Positions 8,881-17,033 of a stretch of DNA of 64,000 nt are shown here, piece after piece. Source of the stretch: AP-15 sp963737145. GTDB taxonomy: Bacteria > Pseudomonadota > Alphaproteobacteria > ATCC43930 > CGMCC-115725. The notes beneath the pieces were generated by a model, which was given only the letters and a program-made list of their open reading frames with translations, was not told where the DNA came from and searched no databases. Within the stretch, counting starts at the first letter, position 1. Every line of letters begins with the position of its first letter. The stretch covers positions 992,001 to 1,056,000 of the forward strand of contig CAVTRO010000007.1 of the NCBI GenBank assembly GCA_963737145.1, in the 5' to 3' direction. The position numbers were made by a program, and so were the translations under genes.

Positions 8881-8988
8881 CCTTCGAGACGGCCGCTTTC
8901 GGGGCCTTTTCAGGATGAGGAATTTCAACATACCAAAGGCCTATCCTCATCCTGAGGAGCACCCGGAGGGTGCGTCTCCAAGGACGCA
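8881..8988. repeat. REP-like palindromic intergenic repeat, family A, copy 2
   Basis: CCTTCGAGACGGC...CTTTTCAGGATGAGG faces CCTCATCCTGAGGAGC...GGTGCGTCTCC. The layout and inner words are the same as at 86-190. It separates the broken dehydrogenase from the convergent hydrolase. Confidence 0.75.
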
Positions 8989-9045
8989 GGCACCCAATGC
9001 ACGCATTCTTGCCCAGCCTCTGCGCTCATCCGCCCTACAAGATTG

Positions 9046-9807
9046 TTATTGCGCGGCGGCTCTCATCGGCACATGCGCCCGCAGGAAATTGCGCACGCGG
9101 TTGATCGTCCGCGCCTTCAATTCCGGGGGCTCGCGCCACGGATAGACCGTGATTTCGGCGTTGGGCGCCAGCGAGGCGACATCAATCGAGGTCTGCAGCG
9201 GATGCGACGGCGTGTCGTCCGGCAAGACGAGGATCGGTTTGCGGCAGTTCTTGATGAATTCGCGCGGCACGCTGTAGAGGAAATCCGGCTGCACGCGCCA
9301 CAGGCTGTGGAAATACTTCTCGATCGTGTCCATCGACACGTCCGGCCGGCGGGTGCGGAAGTCGGCCAGCCAATTGTCGTGGCTGTGCCGCCACATAACG
9401 TCCGGATCTTCTGGCCGGTGCCCGACGGTCTGGCAAAACACCGCGGCGACGACGCGATCGGGCGCCCGCTGCAGCAGCTTGCCGGCGAAGCAGCCGCCGA
9501 TGCAGTAGCCCATATAAAAGAATTCGCGGATGCCGAGATGGTCCATCAGCCCGAGCTGGTCGTCGGCGAACGCGTCCCACGCGTTCTCGACCGGAACGGG
9601 ACCCGTTGACTCGCCGCCATTGGCATTGCGCTGGTCCATCGTGATGCAATGGAAGTCGTTCTTGAATTCCTCCATCGCGTTGAACACCGCGGTCGGCCAA
9701 TTGCTGACCCGCGAGTTCAAGCCCCCGCCGGGGGTGACCAGCAATGGGAAGCCGGAGCCGGCCTCCTCGTAGCGGATGCGAACGTCGCCTTTCTGGTAAA
9801 ACGGCAT
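9046..9807 (-). CDS. Alpha/beta-fold hydrolase with Cys at the nucleophile elbow
   Basis: A 253-residue alpha/beta hydrolase. An oxyanion-hole region (LLVTPGGGLNS) is followed by MDQRNANGGES, where most relatives have DxRGxGxS. The nucleophile elbow reads MGYCIGGCFAG, so the catalytic position (G-Y-C-I-G-G) is Cys rather than the usual Ser. Asp in LPDDTPSH and a late His complete a plausible triad. Cys nucleophiles are known in dienelactone hydrolases, so activity is possible, but this protein otherwise resembles the larger epoxide hydrolase/haloperoxidase-like class. The ATG at 9807 with AAGGAG upstream is preferred over the longer start at 9870. The gene is divergent from the CoA-transferase, with 126 bases between the starts. 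Confidence 0.8.
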   Translation of the reverse strand: MPFYQKGDVRIRYEEAGSGFPLLVTPGGGLNSRVSNWPTAVFNAMEEFKNDFHCITMDQRNANGGESTGPVPVENAWDAFADDQLGLMDHLGIREFFYMGYCIGGCFAGKLLQRAPDRVVAAVFCQTVGHRPEDPDVMWRHSHDNWLADFRTRRPDVSMDTIEKYFHSLWRVQPDFLYSVPREFIKNCRKPILVLPDDTPSHPLQTSIDVASLAPNAEITVYPWREPPELKARTINRVRNFLRAHVPMRAAAQ

Positions 9808-9933
9808 GGCAGTTTCTCCTTCCACAATGTGTCGGCCCGCGAGTTCAGCCCAATTTTCGGATCTGCTCAACCCCGTTGCGCTGGTTTTCTGCTATGTTGA
9901 TGGCCACGTCGCATGACAGGGAGAGCGAAATTC

Positions 9934-11310
9934 ATGGCGCATGATCCGAGGCTGATCAAACACGAGGAGACGATCGCGGATTTGAGACCGGGGATCCCGG
10001 ACTGGATCAAGAACCTGAAGCGGCCGAAAACGCCGTGCGTCGTTCCCGCCTTCGGGCCGCTCGAAGGAATTCGGGTGGTCGGCAGCGGCCAGCTGATCGC
10101 GCAGCCTTATATCGGCACAAAGCTGGCCGAATTCGGCGCGGAGGTGATCCATACCGAGCGTCCCGGCGGTGATGTGTTCCGCTTTACCGCGCCGCAATTG
10201 ACCCGCGGCCCGCGCCCGCACGGCTGCGACGAGGCCGAGGTCACGAAGAACAAATTGTCGATGGGCCTCGACCTGAAGCACGCCCGCGGGATCGAGCTGT
10301 TGATGGCGCTGTGGAAGATCTCGGACGTCTGGATGGAATCGTCGATGCCCGGGACGTGCGAACGCAACGGGATCACCAACGAACTGGCACTGGCGGTCAA
10401 CCCGAGCCTCGTCATCGTGCGGGTCAGCACCTATGGGCAATACGGCAGGGAGGACTACCTCGGCCGCCCGGGCTACGACGCGATCGCGCAGGCCTATGGC
10501 GGGATGATCAACCTCACCGGCGACCCGGCCGGGCCGCCGCAGCGGGCCAAGACCTATACCGGCGATTACCTCACCGCGATCACCGGATGGGCGGCGACGA
10601 TGATGGCGCTGTGGGAGGTGAAGAAGAGCGGGCGCGGCCAGGTGATCGACCTCGCGCAATACGAAGCGGTGGCGCAGACCAACGGCAACACCCTGCCGCT
10701 CTTCACCGGCGAAGGTGCAGTCTACGGACACACCGGGAACCGTCCGCCGGGGTTCCAGCCCTATGACACGTTCCGCTGCAGCGACGGGTGGGTTTATATC
10801 GGTGCGCTGGGCGGGGCGATTTACGACCGGGTGCCCAAATTCCTGGGCCTCGACCCGATCGAATATAGCTATGACGCCTGCTCGAAAGATGCGGCGGCAG
10901 TCAATTCCGACAAGGGCTGCGAGCTCGACCGGCGGCTGCGCGAGTATTGCGCGGCGCACACCGCGCTCGAGGTCGAAACCGAGTTGAATGCGGCGAAGAT
11001 CGGCTGCGCGCGGGTGTTCAACACGCGCGATCAATATGAAGACGCCCATTACGCCGCGCGCGAGATGACGGTGCCGGTGCTCGACCGCCAGTCTGGCGTG
11101 CCGATCCGCGTCTACGGCGTCGTGCCAAAAATGTCGCTGACCCCCGGGCGGATCTGGCGCGGCGCGCCGTCGATCGGCGAGGACACCACCAACATCCTGG
11201 CGCAAATGCTCGGCATGTCCGAGGGCGCCATCGACAAACTATACGCCGACGGCGTTGTGCACCGCACCGAGCCCTTCACCGAACCGCAGGTCGCAGCCGT
11301 CAACCCCTAG
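9934..11310 (+). CDS. CoA-transferase family III (CaiB/BaiF/FRC) protein
   Basis: A 458-residue protein of the family that moves CoA between carboxylic acids through an aspartyl-CoA thioester. It shows GPLEGIRVV at the N-terminus, the alternating NKLSMGLDLKHARG segment, the expected catalytic Asp in RPGYDAIAQAYGG (about residue 180), and the small-domain segment HTGNRPPGFQPYDTFRC. The length is slightly above the usual 390-430 because of a 50-residue N-terminal extension. The ATG at 9934 follows GGGAGAG. The donor and acceptor acids cannot be told. The divergent hydrolase next door suggests a shared catabolic pathway. Confidence 0.88.
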   Translation: MAHDPRLIKHEETIADLRPGIPDWIKNLKRPKTPCVVPAFGPLEGIRVVGSGQLIAQPYIGTKLAEFGAEVIHTERPGGDVFRFTAPQLTRGPRPHGCDEAEVTKNKLSMGLDLKHARGIELLMALWKISDVWMESSMPGTCERNGITNELALAVNPSLVIVRVSTYGQYGREDYLGRPGYDAIAQAYGGMINLTGDPAGPPQRAKTYTGDYLTAITGWAATMMALWEVKKSGRGQVIDLAQYEAVAQTNGNTLPLFTGEGAVYGHTGNRPPGFQPYDTFRCSDGWVYIGALGGAIYDRVPKFLGLDPIEYSYDACSKDAAAVNSDKGCELDRRLREYCAAHTALEVETELNAAKIGCARVFNTRDQYEDAHYAAREMTVPVLDRQSGVPIRVYGVVPKMSLTPGRIWRGAPSIGEDTTNILAQMLGMSEGAIDKLYADGVVHRTEPFTEPQVAAVNP

Positions 11311-11454
11311 GCGTTCTCGAACGACCGCTCAGGGTGGAATGCGGTCCTTCGCGGCCGCGCGTATCGACGACACAGCGGCGCAGGAAGCCGACACCGGCTG
11401 TCGCGTCGGAAATTATCTCCCGAAAGCCAAAACATGGTCGCGTACTCGGCTTGG

Positions 11455-12243
11455 TTACCTGACCTGCTCCTTGTTCTCACCTGGGCGACCAACCACAGTC
11501 TCTGCTCGTGCAATAAAGTCGCCCGCTAGACGCTCCGAAAATCCGGCTACGAACCCGAAGGCCCAGAAAACATACCGGTAATTATCTGGCCCCACTTCCA
11601 AGGTTATGCCGCTGAGTTGGACAATATGGGATTTCATAATCGCATAGATCGTCAGGGCAAATACTGTTCCTATGAGCGGTTTCAGGAGCGAGTTCAAGAA
11701 CACTAGGAAAGGATCAAAAATGTAAAGGTTCGCAAATTCATTAATGCGGCTCAGAAGACTAACGAGACTCCCCACGAATGCCGCAAAAACCAACGGTTTC
11801 GTCTCCACTGGTGACATATAGAAGTCCGTTCCTGCAAGCTTGTTCAGCTCCGAGCCGACCGCAAGTACGGCGATAAACACAAGCAGCCATACTACACCTG
11901 AGGATAAGACGCCGACCAACATAGCATAGACTGGCGAATCGCTGAGCTTTCGTGATATCCAAGGTACGAGACCTTGCTTTTGATTTCGCAATTCTATTTC
12001 AAGTCGATTGCGGATGAACTTTGCGATGTTAACGTTCCGATTTTTCGCTTTCAGCGCCCTAATCCCCGCCTCAATCAGGGTGAGTGCCCAGCCTTCGGGC
12101 TGTGGCCCTAGAGCAGCAACGAGATTTAGAATTCGTGATGCTTCGATCTGAACCTCAGCATCCGTAGCGTCGTCGATTAGAGCGAAAAGAGCGGCCTTCA
12201 GAGTTTGTACGTGATTAGAAACGGTTAAATTATCGTTCGTCAT
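11455..12243 (-). CDS. Uncharacterised membrane protein, AT-richer than its surroundings
   Basis: 262 residues from the ATG at 12243 (an ATG at 12285 is also possible). The first 110 residues are soluble and helical (ALFALIDDATDAEVQIEASR, then ALKAKNRNVNIAKFIRNRLE). Four hydrophobic segments follow: VYAMLVGVLSSGVVWLLVFI, LVFAAFVGSLVSLL, LIGTVFALTIYAI and YVFWAFGFVAGFSERL. The last motif, AGFSERL, is shared by a loose group of bacterial integral membrane proteins of unknown role. Codon use and base composition are clearly more AT-rich than those of neighbours, and it has no operon partner, so horizontal acquisition is likely. I cannot name a function. Confidence 0.7.
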   Translation of the reverse strand: MTNDNLTVSNHVQTLKAALFALIDDATDAEVQIEASRILNLVAALGPQPEGWALTLIEAGIRALKAKNRNVNIAKFIRNRLEIELRNQKQGLVPWISRKLSDSPVYAMLVGVLSSGVVWLLVFIAVLAVGSELNKLAGTDFYMSPVETKPLVFAAFVGSLVSLLSRINEFANLYIFDPFLVFLNSLLKPLIGTVFALTIYAIMKSHIVQLSGITLEVGPDNYRYVFWAFGFVAGFSERLAGDFIARAETVVGRPGENKEQVR

Positions 12244-12431
12244 GGCAACAAACGGTATTGGATGATCCTCAGCCCACATAGTCATGCGATGGCGCCTTCC
12301 GTAGCCTGAACAACTCCTCTTGGCAGGGTACACAAGGTCACGACCCGCATCCTTCCGTAAGCCCCGAACGGCTGCTTCGGGTCGAAACCGGACGGTCTAG
12401 TCCGACCGCATGACGGCGGCTGTCGGCGGCA

Positions 12432-12602
12432 TCAATAAAAATAGCGCCCGGAAGCGATGACCATCGTCTGGCCGGTGATGATCCAGGTGCGGTAGATGGT
12501 GACCGCTATGTCGGCGCTGCCGTCTCCTGTGGGTGGACCTTCCACCAGCGATATGGCGTTGCCCTTCTCGCGCTGCTGCGAGGCTTCGGCGGTGCCGTTG
12601 AG
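12432..12602 (-). pseudogene. C-terminal stump of a short-chain dehydrogenase
   Basis: The frame reads LNGTAEASQQREKGNAISLV and ends TGQTMVIASGRYFY followed by a stop. It aligns along its whole length with the C-terminus of the intact SDR at 14352-15104, which starts LEGTRATANLRPEQIERS and ends TGQTVVIDSGRYFH. Everything before the final 56 residues is missing, and the stop of the neighbouring reductase gene falls at the break. It appears to be the tail of a third SDR gene after a deletion or insertion. Confidence 0.7.
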
Positions 12603-12603
12603 G

Positions 12604-13065
12604 TCAGCGTGCTGGATCCAGCACGACGACGGGGATCTCGCGCTCGGTCTTGCGCTGGTAATCGGCGTAGGGCGGCCAGAACTCCAATGCTTTTTCCCAC
12701 AGCCGCGCACGTTGCTCGCCCGTAGCGGTCCTGGCGCGCGCCTTCATCTTCGAGGTGCCGACTTGCACTTCGACGTCCGGGTTGGCGAGGATGTTGCGGT
12801 ACCAGCCCGGATGTTGCGGTGCGCCGCCTTTCGATGCGACGACGAAATAGCTGTCGCCGGCTTTCCCGTAGAACAGTGGGAAGATGAACTTTTCTCCGGA
12901 CTTGCGGCCGGTCGTCGTCAGCAATAGCGCCGGTACGGTGATCTCCGGCCGGCCCGGCTGGGTCATTTTATACATGTGCCCGTCGGCGCCGCCGCTGGAA
13001 AGATAGCGGTTCGCATGCTCGACCATCCAGTCGGGAAGGTTTGGGGCGAGCTTGGCTTCGGTCAT
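12604..13065 (-). CDS. Deazaflavin-dependent oxidoreductase (Ddn/nitroreductase-like) family protein
   Basis: 153 residues with the split-barrel signature VPALLLTTTGRKSGEKF, then FPLFYGKAGDSYFVVASKGG and the partner motif PGWYRNILANPDVEVQVG, all typical of the F420-linked Ddn family first described in mycobacteria. These proteins reduce nitro groups, quinones or unsaturated compounds with reduced F420, although some members may use other flavins or none. The ATG at 13065 is chosen because conserved sequence starts there; the longer frame from 13176 has no family similarity. The stop abuts an SDR remnant, and two intact SDR genes lie upstream on the same strand, so all may serve one catabolic or detoxification function. 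Confidence 0.85.
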   Translation of the reverse strand: MTEAKLAPNLPDWMVEHANRYLSSGGADGHMYKMTQPGRPEITVPALLLTTTGRKSGEKFIFPLFYGKAGDSYFVVASKGGAPQHPGWYRNILANPDVEVQVGTSKMKARARTATGEQRARLWEKALEFWPPYADYQRKTEREIPVVVLDPAR

Positions 13066-13494
13066 CGTTCGAACTCCCTCTGATCGCCAAGAGCTTAACA
13101 CATTGCGGCCATCCGGCGATGCGAGACACAGCTGGACCGGCAGCGGGAGATTGGTCATCTGTTGCTTAATTGACAAATATTGCTGATTGTGATATCGTCA
13201 GTCGTTTGCATTTGTGCTGAGCTGGACTTGCCTGTGATGACGCGTGGAGATGCCTGTTTGCGCCACAGAACAGCGAATACAGCCACAAGGTCCCGCTGTT
13301 ATTCAAAACAGCCGGACCATCGGCCGCCGAGGATTTAGCGGAGGGCGAGATGTCGTTAGCTGATAAATCGCTGCAGAAAACAGCGATAACAGCAAGCCCC
13401 GGCCCGCGGGACACAAGCCGCTCTGGATCCCCCACCTCACCCCGGCCCTCTCCGCCCCCAATGGCGGAGAGGGAGGTGCGTGACCCCGCACCGG
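13066..13494. other. Gene-free stretch with a family D hairpin
   Basis: 429 bases between the Ddn-like gene and the SDR. The 13150-13400 part is moderately AT-rich and holds short dyads such as GCTGTTATTCAAAACAGC, but no convincing gene. The 3' part carries the hairpin listed at 13446-13473. Confidence 0.5.
13446..13473. repeat. GC-rich hairpin, family D
   Basis: CCCTCTCCGCC (13446-13456) and GGCGGAGAGGG (13463-13473) are perfect inverted repeats with a 6-base loop, flanked by CACCCCGG and GGTGCG. It lies just downstream of the SDR stop at 13495 and could serve as its terminator without a U-run. Confidence 0.6.
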
Positions 13495-14331
13495 TCAGTA
13501 ATGGGTGACCCATGGGCTGTTCAGGGCGTCCTCGATGCGGCGGTGCCGCGCCTTGATGATTTCGGCGGGAACGGCGCTGACACAGGCGTAGAACGTCTTG
13601 GTGCGGATTGCGTCGACGACGCGTTCGCCGACCTTCTTCGGATCGAGACCTGTCGTGGCGAGGCGCTCAGCCAATACCGCTTCCTCACTGGCGCGGATTT
13701 GCGGCCCGCCCATGTGGTCCGGGCGGTTGCGGGCGCCGTGGGCGATATTCGTGGCGATCGGACCCGGGCACAGCACCGAGACGCCGACATTGGTGCCTTC
13801 CAGCTCGTGCTCCAATGCCTCGGACAGTGAGAGGACCGCGTATTTGCTCATCGAATACGGCCCCTGATTGGTGCCGCGGCGGTTCTGGAAGCCGGCGACC
13901 GAGGCGGTGTTGACGATGTGCCCTTCTTCGCCGTGCTTCAGGATCGCAGGCAAGAAATGGCGGATACCGTGAATGACGCCCCAGATGTTGACGCCAATGA
14001 CGAATTCCCAATCTTCGACCGGCACATCGACCAGTCTGGTGCCGTGCATCGGCACGCCGGCGTTGTTGCAGGCGATGTGGAGCTTGCCGAAGTTGCGTTC
14101 GGCTTCCGCCAAGGCGTCGAGCACGGATTGCTCCTGCGTCACATCGATCCGCACCGGCATGACCCGCTTGTTGGTGCCGGAGAGACCGTGAGCCGCCCGC
14201 TCGACCGCATCCTTCTGGATATCGGCCATCACCACATTCGCACCGGCCTCAGCGAGCGCGGTCGCAATGCCGAGACCAATGCCGGAAGCGGCGCCGGTGA
14301 CGATGGCGGTCTTGCCGGAGATGTCCATCAT
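13495..14331 (-). CDS. SDR-family NAD(P)-dependent oxidoreductase
   Basis: A 278-residue classical short-chain dehydrogenase. It has the cofactor motif TGAASGIGLGIA at about residues 12-23, an acidic residue after the second strand (VMADIQ) that favours NAD, the structural motif CNNAGVPMHG, and the catalytic Ser and YSMSK pair in TASVAGF and GPYSMSKYAVLS. The C-terminal segment after LCPGPIATNI forms the substrate lid. It probably oxidises or reduces a hydroxy/keto group on an unidentified small molecule. It follows the SDR at 14352-15104 with 20 bases between, so the two are likely co-transcribed. Confidence 0.9.
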   Translation of the reverse strand: MMDISGKTAIVTGAASGIGLGIATALAEAGANVVMADIQKDAVERAAHGLSGTNKRVMPVRIDVTQEQSVLDALAEAERNFGKLHIACNNAGVPMHGTRLVDVPVEDWEFVIGVNIWGVIHGIRHFLPAILKHGEEGHIVNTASVAGFQNRRGTNQGPYSMSKYAVLSLSEALEHELEGTNVGVSVLCPGPIATNIAHGARNRPDHMGGPQIRASEEAVLAERLATTGLDPKKVGERVVDAIRTKTFYACVSAVPAEIIKARHRRIEDALNSPWVTHY

Positions 14332-14351
14332 TCGCGAGGGCCTTCGGAGGG

Positions 14352-15104
14352 TTAGTGAAAATAGCGCCCCGAATCAATGACGACCGTCTGGCCGGTCATC
14401 GTCTCGGTGCGGCACATCGTGACCACCATGTCGGCGCAGTCGTTCTTGTCGGCTGGCTTTTGGAGGAGCGCGGTGGTCGCGGAGCGCTCGATCTGCTCCG
14501 GGCGGAGGTTGGCAGTTGCTCGCGTGCCTTCCAGCAGGCCCGGCGCCACGCAATTGACCAATGTCTCCGGCGCCAATGCCACCGCCATGCAGCGCGTCAG
14601 GTGGATCAGCCCCGCCTTCGAGACCGCATAGGCGATCGACGAGCCGGTCGGCCCGATCCCCGACACAGAGGAGATGTTGACAACGCGGCCCCGGCCCTGC
14701 GACTTCATGACCGGCCCTACCGCCTTCATCAGCCGCATCGGCCCGGTCAGGTTGACGGCGATGATCTTGTCCCACACCTCCATCGTCAGACTGTCGAGGT
14801 CGGTGAACGGGATAGCGATGTTGTAGGCGGCGTCGTTGACAAGAATGTCGAGGCGGCCGAAGCGCCCGGTCACGTCGCCGACGACCCGCTCCACAGCCGC
14901 GGCATTGGTGATGTCGCAGCCAAAGGCCGCCGCGTTGATCTGATGCTTCGAAGCCAGCTCGCGCGCGACCCCGTCGGCCTGGTCACGGCTCTGCGCGTAC
15001 ATGACGGCGATATGCACGCCCTCCTTCGCCAGCGCCTGGCAAATGCGCTGGCCGAGCCCGCCATTGCCGCCGGTCACCAGTGCGACGGCGCCCCTCAACT
15101 CCAT
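14352..15104 (-). CDS. SDR-family oxidoreductase (FabG-like)
   Basis: 250 residues with TGGNGGLGQRI at about 11-21, VNDAAYN (a variant of NNAG), ISSVSGIGP and YAVSKAGLIHL as the catalytic set, and the C-terminal signature TGQTVVIDSGRYFH. It resembles the 3-oxoacyl reductase-like group acting on acyl or cyclic substrates. The segment CDMVV-like before the end (CADMVVTMCRTETMTG) is shared with the stump at 12432-12602, which marks the two as paralogues. It is probably the first gene of a minus-strand unit with the SDR at 13495. Confidence 0.9.
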   Translation of the reverse strand: MELRGAVALVTGGNGGLGQRICQALAKEGVHIAVMYAQSRDQADGVARELASKHQINAAAFGCDITNAAAVERVVGDVTGRFGRLDILVNDAAYNIAIPFTDLDSLTMEVWDKIIAVNLTGPMRLMKAVGPVMKSQGRGRVVNISSVSGIGPTGSSIAYAVSKAGLIHLTRCMAVALAPETLVNCVAPGLLEGTRATANLRPEQIERSATTALLQKPADKNDCADMVVTMCRTETMTGQTVVIDSGRYFH

Positions 15105-15412
15105 TGGCTATCTCCCGCGTGCGAGTGTCGGTGACTATAGCATCATCCGATCAGGTTGCGTCGGGCCTCGTCGCCCCCGCGAAGCGCCGCTTTCGCCAGC
15201 ACCGCGCAAATCCGGCACATTCCAACTCCATAAGTGTTAGCCATTGCGTTCGATGCAGGGCAATCCTGCTTGGCTCCTCGTACCCCGCGCTTTTTGGGGA
15301 ATAAATTGCACCGAAAAAGGATAAGATCTCTTCGTGTTCAGATCGTGCATCCGGCCGGGAAGCGATAAGGCGGCGGGCGTGCATGTCGAGTGCCGCGCGA
15401 AGCGAGGTAAAC
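15105..15412. other. Intergenic region with degraded family B repeat
   Basis: Divergent promoter space between the SDR pair and the L,D-transpeptidase. At 15146-15196 there is a partial copy of the family B element (TCCGATCAGGTTGC, then CGTCGCCCCCGCGAAG). An AT-rich stretch at about 15285-15335 is the likely place for the transpeptidase promoter, but no clear -35/-10 can be named. Confidence 0.5.
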
Positions 15413-16894
15413 ATGTTTATTCGTCATCGCGTTCGACACGGAAAATGGCGGGCCTTGGCGGCCGGCGTCGTCGCGTTCGCTTTTGTCTTTTTTGGTTCGG
15501 CGCTGTCACGCGCAGAATACGCCGCACAGCCGAATTCGGCGGCACGCCCCGATGTGCCCAGCCCCGGCGCCGCGACCCCGGAGGCTACCCCCTTCACCGG
15601 GAATCTCGAGATCAAGACGCGGCTCGATGCGCCAGGCAAGCTGACGGTCGCCGGTGAGCAGCTTCACGGCTGGCTGCTGCGCCGGTTCTACATCGCGCAC
15701 GGATATCAAACGGTGTGGGACGGGCACCCGGCAGAAGCCAGCCGCCTGTTGCGGGACGCGGTTATGCGCGCCGCCGACCAGGGTCTCGAGCCGGGGTTCT
15801 TCCACGCCAACCTGCTCGGCGAGCGCGGCCCGAACCTGTCGACGGTAGAACGGGATCTGCTGCTCTCGGATGCCTTTCTTTCCTATGCCGATGCGCTGGC
15901 GCGGGGGGCAATGCCGATCGAGGAGCGGATGGACGACGAGGATCTGACACCAGAACCGGTCGACATCGTCGCGGTGATCGATGCCGCAATTGCCGCTCCG
16001 GATCCGGCAAAAGTCATCGAGACCCTCGCCCCCGCTTCGGCGGAATACGAGACCATGCGCCGCGCCTACGCCGAATACCGGGCGAACGCCCTCGGCGCTC
16101 ATGGCGCACGGTCCAAAGCTGTGCGCACATCTCCGGAACACCCGGCGGCAGCCCCAGCGCGGCTGCGGCAGCTGGTTGTAAACCTTGAACGGCTGCGCTG
16201 GCTGCCGCGTCAAATTCCGCGGGACCGGATTGTCGTCAACGCCGCCATCGCCCGCCTTCAGTTGTTCCGCGATGACCGGCCGGTATTCACGACGCGGGTC
16301 GTCGTCGGCGAGACCGACAAGCAGACGCCCGAACTTCAATCGACGATCGCTGACGTCCTGCTGAACCCGCCCTGGAACATCCCGCGGTCGATCGCCCAAA
16401 CAGAAATCTTGCCGAAATTGGCTGCCGATCCCGGTTACCTGACCAGCCATCACATGAGATTTCGCAGCAATGGGGCGATCCAGCAGGAAGCTGGGCCTTA
16501 CAGCGCCTTGGGCCGGCTGAAATTCGAGATGAACGACCGCTATGACGTTTATCTGCACGACACTCCGACCAAGTCGCTGTTCCAGTCCGCCGCGCGCATG
16601 ATGAGCCACGGCTGCGTCCGCGTCGAAAACCCGCGAACTCTCGCGGTTATGCTGCTCGGGCAGCCGATGGAGGCGATCGACAAGGGAATCGCCGTCGGAC
16701 ACACCGCTCGGCGAGCGTTGCCGGTCCCGATGCCGATTTTTATCGTCTACCAGACTGCCTACGGCGAATCGGATGGCTCGGTCCGGTTCAGCGGCGATCC
16801 GTACGGGCGAGACGAGGAGATTTGGCGTTACCTCACCCGGGCACAACCGGTGCCGGTTGCACAAGATTCCCCCGCCGGCCAGCGGAAAGGGTGA
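15413..16894 (+). CDS. Murein L,D-transpeptidase, YcbB/LdtD-like
   Basis: 493 residues. A basic start and a hydrophobic stretch (WRALAAGVVAFAFVFFGSAL) direct export. The middle contains the helical scaffold domain typical of YcbB-type enzymes. The YkuD catalytic domain carries the nucleophile motif MSHGCVRVENPRTLA near residues 396-410, with a His upstream in YLHDTPTKSLF. These enzymes make 3-3 (meso-DAP to meso-DAP) cross-links in peptidoglycan, bypassing beta-lactam-sensitive 4-3 cross-links. The ATG at 15413 is preferred over 15383 because GAGG lies just upstream and the signal peptide begins there. The next gene is a MepK-like endopeptidase, the same pairing as ycbB-ycbK in E. coli. Confidence 0.9.
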   Translation: MFIRHRVRHGKWRALAAGVVAFAFVFFGSALSRAEYAAQPNSAARPDVPSPGAATPEATPFTGNLEIKTRLDAPGKLTVAGEQLHGWLLRRFYIAHGYQTVWDGHPAEASRLLRDAVMRAADQGLEPGFFHANLLGERGPNLSTVERDLLLSDAFLSYADALARGAMPIEERMDDEDLTPEPVDIVAVIDAAIAAPDPAKVIETLAPASAEYETMRRAYAEYRANALGAHGARSKAVRTSPEHPAAAPARLRQLVVNLERLRWLPRQIPRDRIVVNAAIARLQLFRDDRPVFTTRVVVGETDKQTPELQSTIADVLLNPPWNIPRSIAQTEILPKLAADPGYLTSHHMRFRSNGAIQQEAGPYSALGRLKFEMNDRYDVYLHDTPTKSLFQSAARMMSHGCVRVENPRTLAVMLLGQPMEAIDKGIAVGHTARRALPVPMPIFIVYQTAYGESDGSVRFSGDPYGRDEEIWRYLTRAQPVPVAQDSPAGQRKG

Positions 16895-17033
16895 TCTAGC
16901 TGCAGTCCTTTTCAACCACTGCACAATGACATGAGGAAAATCTCCAGAGATTTGGCTGATTAGAGACGATCGGGGTTGTTTGGGCAGTTTCGAGGTGCTA
17001 TGGCGTCCCTCGGGGAAATTTGGGGGGTTGCCA

